Shown: positions 9,653 through 22,600 of the stretch, piece by piece | Numbering within the stretch: position 1 is the first letter of the stretch | Layout: each line of letters starts with the position of its first letter | NCBI RefSeq assembly: GCF_030247185.1 | Contig: NC_080571.1 | Coordinates: 160,147,352-160,211,351 of the forward strand | DNA: 64,000 nucleotides | DNA from: Malaya genurostris | Lineage: Eukaryota; Arthropoda; Insecta; Diptera; Culicidae | Direction of reading: 5' to 3' | Translations under genes and position numbers: made by a program | The notes under the pieces: model-generated | What the model saw: the letters and a program-made list of their open reading frames with translations, nothing else | What the model was told of the DNA's origin: nothing | Databases searched by the model: none

Positions 9653-10252
9653 TGTGGCGTGAATACTTAAGCGCACCTTCATGTGAGTAAACCAACTTTG
9701 CAATGCAAGATTGCGGGCCCCCCGAAACTTGGTCATACCTGAAAATAAACTACACTGGCTACACTGGAATGTAAACACGAAAGGAAGTAAGAGAGACTAG
9801 ATGAAAGCTATACTATAATTACTGTTTTTGAGAAGAATAGTCCAGCCACAGTTTCGAGTAATTGGCAGTGAATAACAGTTTATATAAAGCTAGTTGAATT
9901 TCCGTTTAATCAGGTACGATCAATAGATTATATATGTTTTGAATTGATTGAAATTTGAATGATTGAAAATAAATGTAGAATTAACTCTTTAGATTCGTAA
10001 GATCAGTTGCACGAGCCTAACCTTAACAGAGCAGGCGTGACATGTAACAAACCACAAACTACTAATTGATCAGTTCGGAGATACTAAACGTAAGAAAAAT
10101 TACATATTTATATATACACATGAACTCACAGCATAAATCATGATTCCTCCACAGGAAAATTATAATCTTTCGTTGAATGAAATCACAGGTGTTTTATTTC
10201 TTCGGGATTATCGTTTCGGAAAAGTCTCTATGGTCGTTAGCCCTCGCTAACA
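9653..10252 (+). repeat. 3' LTR of BEL/Pao element
   Basis: This 600-bp repeat is almost identical to 1453-2052. It is preceded by a G-rich polypurine tract (CTGGGGGGAG) and followed by the target duplication CTATG at 10253-10257, after which the array module continues with GGTCTCCGAGGC. Confidence 0.95.
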
Positions 10253-11150
<898 letters not shown>

Positions 11151-11382
11151 GCGGTAAAAATCAACGTGTTTTGTCGGTTACGTCACTTATACCATCTTAT
11201 ATCTGGAACCAAAAGTCACAACCATTTGATCTTCGAATTTGATCAATGGCCCGGCAGGAGCTTTCAAACGAGCCCAAGTTTGTTAAAATCGGTTCAGCCA
11301 TCTATGAGAAAATTGAGCGCGTTCAAATACAACGCTTTTTGTCGGTTACGTCACTTATACAATCATATCTCCGGAACCAAAA

Positions 11383-11512
11383 GTCACAGCCATTTGATCT
11401 TCGAACTTGATCAATGGCCCGACAGTAGCTTTCAAACGAGCTCAAGTTTGTTCAAATCGGTTCAGCCATCTCTGAGAAAATTGAGCGCGTTCAAATATCT
11501 TCGAAAAGTGCA

Positions 11513-11579
<67 letters not shown>

Positions 11580-13308
11580 ACACACACAGACATTTTCCGA
11601 TCTCGACGAACTGAGTCGAATGGTATATAACACTATGGGTCTCCGAGGCTCCGTTCGAAAGTCGATTTTTCCAGCAATTCTAATACCTTTCTATAGAGAA
11701 AGGCAAAAAGCCTTCTTTCTTAGTCCACTTAGTGAAATTTTCATATATCTTGAAAAATCACCATAGGGGAAGTACATGAAATTTTCGAAATCGAAAAAAA
11801 AATTTGATGCCAAAAGGCTTAGAATTGCATGAAACGTCGAGATTTAGTGTCATCTCATAAATAAAATTTTCTGAAAAAGTCGACTTTTTGGGACTTAGAA
11901 AAAATATGAAAATTTTTCTAAGTCCCAGAAAGTTGATTTTTTCAAAAAAATTTTTTTTTGAGATGACACTAAATTTCGATGTTTTATGCAGTTTTAAGAG
12001 TTTTGGCATCAACAAAAATTTTCGATTTTGGAAATTTCATGTACTTCTCCCTATGGTGCTTTTTCAAGATCGAAAATTGTCAAACCTTTACCACCGGGCA
12101 GCACCCCTTAAGCATGTCCGATTTAGGTCAAATTTTGCATGAAGGCTTTTTTCGAGGTGCTTAATTTTTTGAGCACTAGAACCTAACGAAAATAGAGGTG
12201 ATCCCAAAATTTTGGCACCCTTATATATATAAGAGCGGTAAAAATCAACGTGTTTTGTCGGTTACGTCACTTATACAATCATATCTCCGGAACCAAAAGT
12301 CACAGCCATTTGGTCTTCAAACTTGATCAATGGCCCGACAGTAGCTTTCAAACGAGCCCAAGTTTGTTATAATCGGTTCAGCCATCTCTGAGAAAATTGA
12401 GCGCGCTTATATATATAAGAGCGGTAAAAATCAACGTATTTTGTCGGTTACGTCACTTATACAATCATATCTCCGGAACCAAAAGTCACAGCCATTTGAT
12501 CTTCAAACTTGATCAATGATCCGATAGTAGCTTTCAAACGAGCCCAAGTTTGTTATAATCGGTTCAGCCATCTCTGAGAAAATTGAGCGCGCTTATATAT
12601 ATAAGAGCGGTAAAAAACAACGTATTTTGTCGGTTACGTCACTTATACAATCATATCTCCGGAACCAAAAGTCACAGCCATTTGATCTTCGAACTTGATC
12701 AATGGCCCGACAGTAGCTTTCAAACGAGCTCAAGTTTGTTCAAATCGGTTCAGCCATCTCTGAGAAAATTGAGCGCGTTCAAATATCTTCGAAAAGTGCA
12801 CACACATACACACACACACACACAGACATTTTCCGATCTCGACGAACTGAGTCGAATGGTATATAACACTATGGGTCTCCGAGGCTCCGTTCGAAAGTCG
12901 ATTTTTCCAGCAATTCTAATACCTTTCTATAGAGAAAGGCAAAAAGCCTTCTTAGTCCACTTAGTGAAGTTTTCATATATCTTGAAAAATCACCATAGGG
13001 GGAGTACATGAAATTTTCGAAATCGAAAAAAAAATTTTGATGCCAAAAGGCTTAGAATTGCATGAAACGTCGAGCTTTAGTGTCATCTCATAAATAAAAT
13101 TTTCTGAAAAAGTCGACTTTTTGGGACTTAGAAAAAATATGAAAATTTTTCTTAGTCCCAGAAAGTTGATTTTTTAAAAAAAAAATTTTTTTGAGATGAC
13201 ACTAAATTTCGATGTTTTATGCAGTTTTAAGAGTTTTGGCATCAACAAAAATTTTCGATTTTGGAAATTTCATGTACTCCCCCCTATGGTGCTTTTTCAA
13301 GATCGAAA
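11383..13308. repeat. Tandem duplication, copy 1 (about 1.9 kb)
   Basis: This copy is nearly identical to 13309-15230. Matching landmarks are offset by 1903 bases after the CA tract and 1926 before it, the difference being CA-tract length. It ends inside the right arm of a fold-back (…TCAAGATCGAAA), where the next copy begins abruptly with GTCACAGCC. Confidence 0.88.
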
Positions 13309-13438
13309 GTCACAGCCATTTGATCTTCGAACTTGATCAATGGCCCGACAGTAGCTTTCAAACGAGCTCAAGTTTGTTCAAATCGGTTCAGCCATATCTG
13401 AGAAAATTGAGCGCGTTCAAATATCTTCGAAAAGTGCA

Positions 13439-13481
<43 letters not shown>

Positions 13482-15230
13482 ACACACACAGACATTTTCC
13501 GATCTCGACGAACTGAGTCGAATGGTATATAACACTATGGGTCTCCGAGGCTCCGTTCGAAAGTCGATTTTTCCAGCAATTCTAATACCTTTCTATAGAG
13601 AAAGGCAAAAAGCCTTCTTTCTTAGTCCACTTAGTGAAATTTTCATATATCTTGAGAAATCACCATAGGGGAAGTACATGAAATTTTCGAAATCGAAAAA
13701 AAAAATTTGATGCCAAAAGGCTTAGAATTGCATGAAACGTCGAGATTTAGTGTCATCTCATAAATAAAATTTTCTGAAAAAGTCGACTTTTTGGGACTTA
13801 GAAAAAATATGAAAATTTTTCTAAGTCCCAGAAAGTTGATTTTTTCAAAAAAATTTTTTTTTGAGATGACACTAAATTTCGATGTTTTATGCAGTTTTAA
13901 GAGTTTTGGCATCAACAAAAATTTTCGATTTTGGAAATTTCATGTACTTCTCCCTATGGTGCTTTTTCAAGATCGAAAATTGTCAAACCTTTACCACCGG
14001 GCAGCACCCCTTAAGCATGTCCGATTTAGGTCAAATTTTGCATGAAGGCTTTTTTCGAGGTGCTTAATTTTTTGAGCACTAGAACCTAACGAAAATAGAG
14101 GTGATCCCAAAATTTTGGCACCCTTATATATATAAGAGCGGTAAAAATCAACGTGTTTTGTCGGTTACGTCACTTATACAATCATATCTCCGGAACCAAA
14201 AGTCACAGCCATTTGGTCTTCAAACTTGATCAATGGCCCGACAGTAGCTTTCAAACGAGCCCAAGTTTGTTATAATCGGTTCAGCCATCTCTGAGAAAAT
14301 TGAGCGCGCTTATATATATAAGAGCGGTAAAAATCAACGTATTTTGTCGGTTACGTCACTTATACAATCATATCTCCGGAACCAAAAGTCACAGCCATTT
14401 GATCTTCAAACTTGATCAATGATCCGATAGTAGCTTTCAAACGAGCCCAAGTTTGTTATAATCGGTTCAGCCATCTCTGAGAAAATTGAGCGCGCTTATA
14501 TATATAAGAGCGGTAAAAAACAACGTATTTTGTCGGTTACGTCACTTATACAATCATATCTCCGGAACCAAAAGTCACAGCCATTTGATCTTCGAACTTG
14601 ATCAATGGCCCGACAGTAGCTTTCAAACGAGCTCAAGTTTGTTCAAATCGGTTCAGCCATCTCTGAGAAAATTGAGCGCGTTCAAATATCTTCGAAAAGT
14701 GCACACACATACACACACACACACATACACACACACACACACACACAGACATTTTCCGATCTCGACGAACTGAGTCGAATGGTATATAACACTATGGGTC
14801 TCCGAGGCTCCGTTCGAAAGTCGATTTTTCCAGCAATTCTAATACCTTTCTATAGAGAAAGGCAAAAAGCCTTCTTAGTCCACTTAGTGAAGTTTTCATA
14901 TATCTTGAAAAATCACCATAGGGGGAGTACATGAAATTTTCGAAATCGAAAAAAAAATTTTGATGCCAAAAGGCTTAGAATTGCATGAAACGTCGAGCTT
15001 TAGTGTCATCTCATAAATAAAATTTTCTGAAAAAGTCGACTTTTTGGGACTTAGAAAAAATATGAAAATTTTTCTTAGTCCCAGAAAGTTGATTTTTTCA
15101 AAAAAAATTTTTTTTGAGATGACACTAAATTTCGATGTTTTATGCAGTTTTAAGAGTTTTGGCATCAACAAAAATTTTCGATTTTGGAAATTTCATGTAC
15201 TCCCCCCTATGGTGCTTTTTCAAGATCGAA
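13309..15230. repeat. Tandem duplication, copy 2 (about 1.9 kb)
   Basis: This copy repeats 11383-13308. At its right end the fold-back arm continues normally (GATCGAAAATTGTCAAACC), which shows what the junction at 13308/13309 cut through. Both copies share private features: the doubled TTCTTTCTT after AAGCC and the GATCCGATAGTAG variant unit. Confidence 0.88.
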
Positions 15231-17860
15231 AATTGTCAAACCATTACCACCGGGCAGCACCCCTTAAGCATGTCCGATTTAGGTCAAATTTTGCATGAAG
15301 GCTTTTTTCGAGGTGCTTAAACTTTTGAGCACTAGAACTTTACGAAAATAGAGTTGATCCCAAAATTTTGGCACCCTTATATATATGAGAGGTGAAAATC
15401 AACGTATTTTGTCGGTTACGTCACTTATACAATCATATCTCCGGAACCAAAAGTCACAGCCATTTGATCTTCGAACTTGATCAATGGCCCGACAGTAGCT
15501 TTCAAACGAGCCCAAGGTTGTTAAAATCGAATCAGCCATCTCTGAGAAAATTGAGCGCGTTCAAATACAACGCTTTTTGTCGGTTACGTCACTTATACAA
15601 TCATATCTCCGGAACCAAAAGTCACAGCCATTTGATCTTCGAACTTGATCAATGATCCGATAGTAGCTTTCAAACGAGCCCAAGTTGGTTGAAATCGGTT
15701 CAGCCATCTCTGAGAACATTGAGCGCGTTCAAATACAACGCTTTTTGTCGATTACGTCACTTATACAATCATATCTCCGGAACCAAAAGTCACAGTCATT
15801 TGATCTTCGAACTTGATCAATGGCCCGACAGTAGCTTTCAAACGAGCTCAAGTTTGTTTAAATCGGTTCAGCCATCTCTGAGAAAATTGAGCGCGTTCAA
15901 ATATCTTCGAAAAGTGCACACACATACACACACACACACATACACACACAGACATTTTCCGATCTCGACGAACTGAGTCGAATGGTATATAACACTATGG
16001 GTCTCCGAGGCTCCGTTCGAAAGTCGATTTTTCCAGCAATTCTAATACCTTTCTATAGAGAAAGGCAAAAAGCCTTCTTAGTCCACTTAGTGAAGTTTTC
16101 ATATATCTTGAAAAATCACCATAGGGGGAGTACATGAAATTTTCGAAATCGAAAAAAAAAATTTGATGCCAAAAGGCTTAGAATTGCATGAAACGTCGAG
16201 CTTTAGTGTCATCTCATAAATAAAATTTTCTGAAAAAGTCGACTTTTTGGGACTTAGAAAAAATATGAAAATTTTTCTTAGTCCCAGAAAGTTGATTTTT
16301 TCAAAAAAAATTTTTTTTTGAGATGACACTAAATTTCGATGTTTTATGCAGTTTTAAGAGTTTTGGCATCAACAAAAATTTTCGATTTTGGAAATTTCAT
16401 GTACTCCCCCCTATGGTGCTTTTTCAAGATCGAAAATTGTCAAACCTTTACCACCGGGCAGCACCCCTTAAGCATGTCCGATTTAGGTCAAATTTTGCAT
16501 GAAGGCTTTTTTCGAGGTGCTTAAACTTTTGAGCACTAGAACTTAACGAAAATAGAGGTGATCCCAAAATTTTGGCACCCTTATATATATAAGAGCGGTA
16601 AAAATCAACGTGTTTTATCGGTTACGTCACTTATACAATCATATCTCCGGAACCAAAAGTCACAGCCATTTGATCTTCGAACTTGATCAATGGCCCGCCA
16701 GTAGCATTCAAACGAACAAAAGTTTGTTAAAATCGGTTCAGCCATCTCTGAGAAAATTGAGCGCGTTCAAATACAACGCTTTTTGTCGGTTACGTCACTT
16801 ATACAATCATATCTCCGGAACCAAAAGTCACAGCCATTTGATCTTCGAACTTGATCAATGATCCGATAGTAGCTTTCAAACGAGCCCAAGTTTGTTGAAA
16901 TCGGTTCAGCCATCTCTGAGAACATTGAGCGCGTTCAAATACAACGCTTTTTGTCGATTACGTCACTTATACAATCATATCTCCGGAACCAAAAGTCACA
17001 GCCATTTGATCTTCGAACTTGATCAATGGCCCGACAGTAGCTTTCAAACGAGCTCAAGTTTGTTTAAATCGGTTCAGCCATCTCTGAGAAAATTGAGCGC
17101 GTTCAAATATCTTCGAAAAGTGTACACACATACACACACACACATACACACACAGACATTTTCCGATCTCGACGAACTGAGTCGAATGGTATATAACACT
17201 ATGGGTCTCCGAGGCTCCGTTCGAAAGTCGATTTTTCCAGCAATTCTAATACCTTTCTATAGAGAAAGGCAAAAAGCCTTCTTAGTCCACTTAGTGAAAT
17301 TTTCATATATCTTGAAAAATCACCATAGGGGGGAGTACATGAAATTTTCGAAATCGAAAAAAAATTTTTGATGCCAAAAGGCTTAGAATTGCATGAAACG
17401 TAGAGATTTAGTGTCATCTCGAAAAAAAATTTTTTGAAAAAATCGACTTTTTGGGACTAAAAGTCCCAGAAAGTTGATTTTTTCAAAAAAAATTTTTTCG
17501 AGATGACACTAAATTTCGATGATTTATGCAGTTTTAAGAGTTTTGGCATCAACAAAAATCAAATTCAAATTTTGCATGAAGGCTTTTTTCGAGGTGCTTA
17601 AACTTTTGAGCACTAGAACTTAACGAAAATAGAGGTGATCCCAAAATTTTGGCACCCTTATATATATAAGAGCGGTAAAAATCAACGTGTTTTGTCGGTT
17701 ACGTCACTTATACAATCATATCTCCGGAACCAAAAGTCACAGCCATTTGGTCTTCAAACTTGATCAAGTTTGTTCGATCTCGTCGAACTGAGTCGAATGG
17801 TATATAACACTATGGGTCTATGCGGCTCCGTTAGAAAGTCGGGTTTCCAGGCATTCTTAG

Positions 17861-18758
17861 TTCACTAAGAGGAATTTTCATAGGTCTTGAAAAATCACCA
17901 TAGCGGGGAGTACATAAAATTTTCTAAATCGAAAACAAAAGTTTTATGCCAAAAGTCTTAGAATTGCATGAAACGTCGAGATTATGTTTCATCCGGAAAA
18001 AATATCAAAATTTTTCTATGTACTGATAGTCGATTTAAAAAAATTTTTTTTTTGAGATAACATTTTTTAATTTTCAAACTTTAACACTCCTTACCCACGT
18101 CCGATTTAGCTAAAATTTTGCATGAGGACGTTTTACAAGGTGCTTAAGCTTTTGATCATTAGAGCTTTATGAAATTAGAGGTGATCCAAAAATATTAGCC
18201 CCCTTTTTATAAGATCGGTAAAAATCAACGTGTTTTGTCGGTTACGTTACTTATACCATCATATTTCCGGAACCAGAGGTCACAACCATTTGATCTTCGA
18301 ACTTGATCAATGGCCTAACGATAGCTTCCAAACGGCCCTAACCTTGTTAAAATTGGTTGAGCCATTTCCGAGACACATGCGCGGTAAAAGACAACCCATT
18401 TTGTCGGTAGCGTCACTTATACCATTATATCTCCGGAACTAGAAGTCACAGCCATTTGACCTTCGAACTTGATCATTGGCATAACGATAAATTTCAAACG
18501 GCTCTAGACTTGTTCGAATCGGTTAAGCCATCTCCGAGAAACGTGCGCGGTATAACACAACACATTTTGTCGGTTACGTCACTTATACCATTATATCTCT
18601 GGAACCAGAAGTCACAGCCAATTGATCTTCGAACTTGATCAATGGCCCGACAGTAGCTTTCAAACGAGCATAAGTTTGTTAAAATCTGTTCAGCCATCTC
18701 TGAAAAAATTGAGCGGTAAAAATATTTTCGAAAAGTGCACACACACACACATATTTGG
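17861..18758. repeat. Diverged composite repeat, right edge of block
   Basis: This is an older copy of the composite repeat. It has a degraded fold-back (about 17870-18080), a tail, three 168-bp-type units starting near 18235, 18405 and 18575, and a short (CA)n at about 18738-18752. Divergence from the main block is much greater, roughly 15-20% by eye. The array ends here against LINE sequence. Confidence 0.8.
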
Positions 18759-18863
18759 TCAACCCTCGCATGGCCTCACTGCACCGCATAGGTAACCATG
18801 GGATCATGATAGTGACTACTTTCGGCTGAGTTTGACGGTAGCCGTAAAGGAGACCCATATAAA

Positions 18864-19172
18864 ATGAGTCTTACACCATCAACATCGGCGTCGAGCAAGG
18901 AGATAAACTCTTTCGCTAGAGGGGGTTTGAGGAGGTATCCATACAGAACGGGTGCGAGAGAGGAGAGCGAAGTTGTAGCTGAGGGGACGAGCGACAGCAA
19001 TGACTCCTTCAAATCAGTGGACCAGCCTGAGCCCCGGGAGCAAGGGAATGAAATAGTCAAGCCGATTATGACAGCGGTTATAGAACAATTCGACGCGATA
19101 ATCGAATTTACGCAGGAGAAAATAAACACCAGAAAGGAGCTGAAGGTGAACACTACGTGCCGTGAACGTTGC
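18864..19172 (+). pseudogene. R1-like LINE ORF1, N-terminal fragment
   Basis: The 103-residue frame starts MSLTPSTSASSKEINS and has an S/E-rich low-complexity first half and a more helical end (IVKPIMTAVIEQFDAIIEFTQEK). This fits the variable N-terminus of a LINE ORF1 nucleic-acid-binding protein. After the stop, related coding sequence continues in other frames, so the ORF is a decay fragment. The assignment comes mainly from the downstream knuckles and endonuclease. Confidence 0.55.
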
Positions 19173-19935
19173 TAAAAGTGACCAAGAGACGTCGATAGTG
19201 CCGCTAGATTGTGGCGGAAGGTCGAAGAGGTGTTTTCAAACAGAGCCCTTCACCTTCGATAGCGATTGAAGCTAAGATGCGGTCGACTATGCGCTTCGGC
19301 TCACGATTGAGCGGAATAAAAAGCGCCGGAAGCGTGCCAGGTAGTAAACGCCTGACTCTCAAGTCCAAAAGGAGTAAAGATCATGGCGGAAATTATGGGG
19401 CGAAGGAACGTGGTGAGGGGCTCAATCCAAACCTCGGCGTTTGACCCCGGATCCGAGCCATGAAAGTGAACCCGGCGAGAATCAGCCAGAGCAACCATGA
19501 CTGAAGGTCGCCAAGAAGAAAAGGGTCCAAAAAGATGCTGGGCCCATTCCCGGGAGGAGGGTTAGGGACAAAGTCGAGGATTTGTTGGTTAAGGCCGACA
19601 AAGAAAAGAACACCGATGTGCTCTAGGCCATGCGGAGTGAGGCAAGGCTAGCCGAACTTGGCAAAAAGGTTCGCAGCATCCGTCGCACGAAAACGGGAGA
19701 GATGCTGCTTGAGCTAAAATAGGGGGCACAGGTAGGCGGAATGGAGCTTGTTGCGCTGGCCCAAAAAGTCTTGGGCGACACGGCCGAAGTTAGAGCCCTG
19801 CGTAGTGAGGTTGAACTCCAGTGCAAACGGTTGGATGAAGAACTTGCCATGGCCATCAAGGATCAAGGAGGTGTGGATGTCCCACGTGAATCCATCCGCA
19901 TGAGGAAATAACCACAGGGCACCCAGATAGCTACA

Positions 19936-20277
19936 TTGAAGCTATCGGCTACGGATGCTTATAAGGTCCTAAAGGTGGGCAGGCTAAAGGTCGGATGGAC
20001 GGTATGCCCAGTGACCGCTTACCAACCGTCGGTTGTGGACATTTGCTTCAGGTGTTTCATACCTGGCCACAAGTCGTGTGACTGCAAAGGCCCAGATTGG
20101 AGCAACCTCTGCAAGCATTGCGGCGGCGAGTGGCACAAGGCGTATGCATGTGAAAGATCGCCACGTTGCATGTTGCATGGAGTGTACTATTGTAGCTGCT
20201 ACGCTCCACCGAGATGGTCAATCGACCAGTTCACTCGGATGGTCGACAGGTTGACCGCAGACCTGGTGGGTCGGTAG
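19936..20277 (+). pseudogene. LINE CCHC zinc knuckles fused to endonuclease piece
   Basis: Two CCHC knuckles with CX2CX4HX4C spacing (CFRCFIPGHKSCDC and CKHCGGEWHKAYAC) are followed by a third partial one (CERSPRC). Directly after MLHG, the frame runs into endonuclease sequence (SCYAPPRWSIDQFTRMVDRL). In intact elements ORF1 and the endonuclease are in separate ORFs, so an internal deletion has joined them in frame. The frame stops at 20277, just before the GDFNA motif. Confidence 0.75.
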
Positions 20278-20645
20278 CCGGCGGTGATAGTCGGAGACTT
20301 CAACGCCTCGGCAAAGGCTTGGGGCAGCCGCTTTACAAATAGGAGAGAACAGACGCTACTGGAGGCCCTCGAAAAGTTAGACGTCGTGTTAGCGAATGAT
20401 GGACTGAAAAGTCCAGCGGAACGGAGTCGAGTCATTTATCGACCTGGCTTTCTGTAGTCCCGGCCTAGCCGAAGATCTTAATTGGAGAGTTGATGAAGGC
20501 TACATCCATAGCGACCATCTAACCATTCGCTACACGATCGGTCATTTGGCAAGAAGCACAAGGAGGAGTAATACTCCAAAAACTCTAGCGTGGAAGGTTG
20601 ATAACTTCGACCGCGAAACGTTTTGCTCTGCCCTTGAATTTTAAT
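20278..20645 (+). pseudogene. LINE AP-endonuclease fragment
   Basis: After the in-frame stop, the reading continues with VIVGDFNASAKAWGS, containing the D-x-N of the endonuclease active site, then LALANDG-like sequence and the SDHLTIRYT motif with the catalytic His. A frame change lies between the two parts near 20420. The nuclease would nick target DNA to prime reverse transcription. No intact ORF remains. Confidence 0.7.
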
Positions 20646-20845
20646 AGCACAACGTAAACCAGAGAGGGGACGAGTTGGTCGCTATCTTGTAACGGGCGTG
20701 TGCGCAACCATGCCTAGAAAGGTTCAACCGAGGACCAACAGGCCACCGGTCTACTGGACGATCGAGCAAATTGCACACCTTCGCGCATCCTGCCTCAGAG
20801 CTAGAAGAAGGATGCAAGGAGTTCGATCAGCGGCGATGAGGATGG

Positions 20846-21484
20846 AGAATGGTAGTCTAGATCCTTCGTCGGGGAGTAGACGAGTAGATCGTGGCGTATT
20901 ACCGCTAGGTCGTCAGGGCGCCAGTGAACCGGAAGATATCCTCCAACCGGAATCACTGGATCGACCCAGGACTCCTCTCGGTCGGGCGTTGACGGGTATC
21001 GAAAGCGTCGGCTTCGGGCGAGCCTCCTTCGTCGGGGAACTCTCCGTCGGTGTAGGCTAGATCCTTCGGCGGGGGCTAGTCGAGTAGTCGCCAAAACACC
21101 GATTCGACTCGTCGAGGCGCCAGCGAAACCAGAATCACCGGACCGACCTCGGCACTCCTTCGGGTGTCCCGTGTGGTGTAAGAGAGGACTCGGTGTCGGG
21201 GGAATCTCCTTCGCTGGGGAACTCTCCGTCGGAGTAGTCTAGATCCTTTGTCGGGGACTAGATGAGTAGACCGTCGCGTGGTACCGTTCGGATCGTCTGA
21301 GCGCCAGTGAACCGGAAGTCATGCTTCAACTGGAATCATTGGATCGACTTTGGCATCCTTTCGGTCGGGTCATAGAAGTGTACCGTAATCGTCGCTTCGG
21401 AAGGACTTCCCTCGTCGGGGAACCCTACGTCGGTGTAGACTTGATCTTTTGGCGGAGACTAGTCGAGTAGTTTCGCGACGTAGC
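20846..21484. repeat. GC-rich ~190-bp tandem repeat block, left part
   Basis: The phrase CTAGATCCTTCGTCGGGG...TCGAGTAG or a close variant recurs near 20855, 21057, 21238 and 21433, spacing about 181-202 bases. Between copies lie GCGCCAGTGAACCGGAAG and CTGGATCGACC. The block is far more GC-rich than its surroundings, and its first copy stays in frame with the LINE sequence before it. It may be a LINE-derived tail or a separate satellite; I do not recognise it. It is interrupted by the element at 21485. Confidence 0.7.
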
Positions 21485-22305
21485 CAAGGGTTGCAAAACC
21501 ACGCTCATAAGATTAGATTTTTTCTATTCATCAGCTCACCTCATGATTTACGATGCAATCCGGAAAATGATGGTAAAGATGAAAATTATCGCTGATCTAA
21601 ACAAACACACTCACCTATACAGAGCACCGCTGACATCAAATTATGATGGTATTGATGGTTCTCAGTTTTGATTTCATAGCATTTAACTCTTATTTCTAGT
21701 TTTAAAAAGTGAGTACTGAGTTTGGCATCACCGTACCGAGCTACATCGGTGAGTGTATGCTTAAACCACAGAGCTGCCAACACAACCCAGATTTTCGATT
21801 TTGTTTTTGCTGGTACTCAAAACGAACACGAGCATTAATGTACGAAAACAAATGTCGAACCGTAGCGTGATGTATACCATAAACGATTGAATTTCATGTC
21901 TCGAGCTAAACACAACTGGCTACTGAACCAAATGCGTTTTCAAGCATACGAGAACATGTCTTGAGAATTTAATACAAATAGCATCGATTCGAATGTTGGC
22001 CGCCCATGGCAACTCTGGTGGATGGGAAATACAAGCGAGACAGTGTCATAAGAATCTGATTCAATGTGTTGATGTAAATACACATCAAATCACAACCCAC
22101 AAATCGTCTCTCAGTGGGTTCTAATATTTGATGTGCACTCAGCGCTCATCTGCTGATTGCTTGACACTACGATGTTGAGACGATGTTTTCTCTACACAAA
22201 TGGTTACCCAGTTACTCAACTCGTTCAGCGATGCTTCTGAAGCCGATTGGCAGGTGAGTTGAACTCGGTGATGATGAAGTACTGAGTTGATTATTGCCAG
22301 CCCTG
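21485..22305. mobile_element. Non-autonomous hAT-like element, 821 bp
   Basis: The ends are imperfect inverted repeats: CAAGGGTTGCAAAA at the left and, read from the right end inward, CAGGGCTGGCAATAA. They are flanked by an 8-bp direct repeat GACGTAGC/GACGTAGT (21477-21484 and 22306-22313) with one mismatch. An 8-bp duplication and CA-starting ends fit the hAT superfamily. Inside is AT-rich DNA with no transposase. A similar internal stretch (TTTTTGCTGGTACT...TGTACGAAA) recurs near 50608. The GC-rich repeat resumes on the right side, confirming insertion. Confidence 0.72.
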
Positions 22306-22313
22306 GACGTAGT

Positions 22314-22600
22314 ATCAGTTTTTGGTCGTCGAGGAGCCTGTGAACCGGAAGTTACCTTCCAACCGGCATCACTGGACCGACCTCGTCAACCAACTGGTCG
22401 ATCCCTCGAGAGAAGGATGCTGATCCCCATTCTGCATAAATCTGGGAGGGTGCTGTGAGCATCAATAGCCTTCCACACCGAAGCAATACCTAGCGGTGGT
22501 GCCGGGGAGGTAAGGTTGGAGATCCAAGGTGTTTTATTGGGTAGTTCCAATTACCAGTTGAATTGTACTGTGGAGAGTCCCAGACTCCGTGCGTAAAGTA
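22314..22600. repeat. GC-rich repeat block, right part, and junction
   Basis: The ~190-bp repeat resumes (CCTGTGAACCGGAAG...CACTGGACCGACCTCG) to about 22390. About 200 bases of unassigned sequence follow, ending where the composite repeat starts again with a short CA-rich tract near 22618. Confidence 0.65.

Larger units (their letters stand above)
1453..10252 (+). mobile_element. BEL/Pao LTR retrotransposon, nearly complete, with nested mariner
   Basis: Two 600-bp direct repeats (1453-2052 and 9653-10252) begin TGTGGCG and end TAACA. They flank gag, protease, reverse transcriptase, RNase H and integrase in BEL/Pao order. The 5-bp target duplication CTATG lies at 1448-1452 and 10253-10257, and the flanks rejoin as the intact array module. 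I count about three differences between the LTRs, so insertion was recent. The element is nonetheless broken: frame changes near 3800 and 7170, and a 1.3-kb mariner-like insert at 7746-9056. No envelope gene is visible. A purine tract (about 9643-9652) precedes the 3' LTR. Confidence 0.95.
18760..20845 (+). mobile_element. R1-like LINE relic, internally deleted
   Basis: A degraded non-LTR retrotransposon is read on + in shifting frames: ORF1 N-terminal part (18864-19170), basic and acidic central parts (to about 19910), CCHC knuckles (20050-20180), part of the endonuclease (20190-20645), and a stretch before the reverse transcriptase (20700-20845). The RT itself is absent. Knuckle spacing and endonuclease motifs resemble R1-clade elements, assigned from memory of the family. 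Confidence 0.75.
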
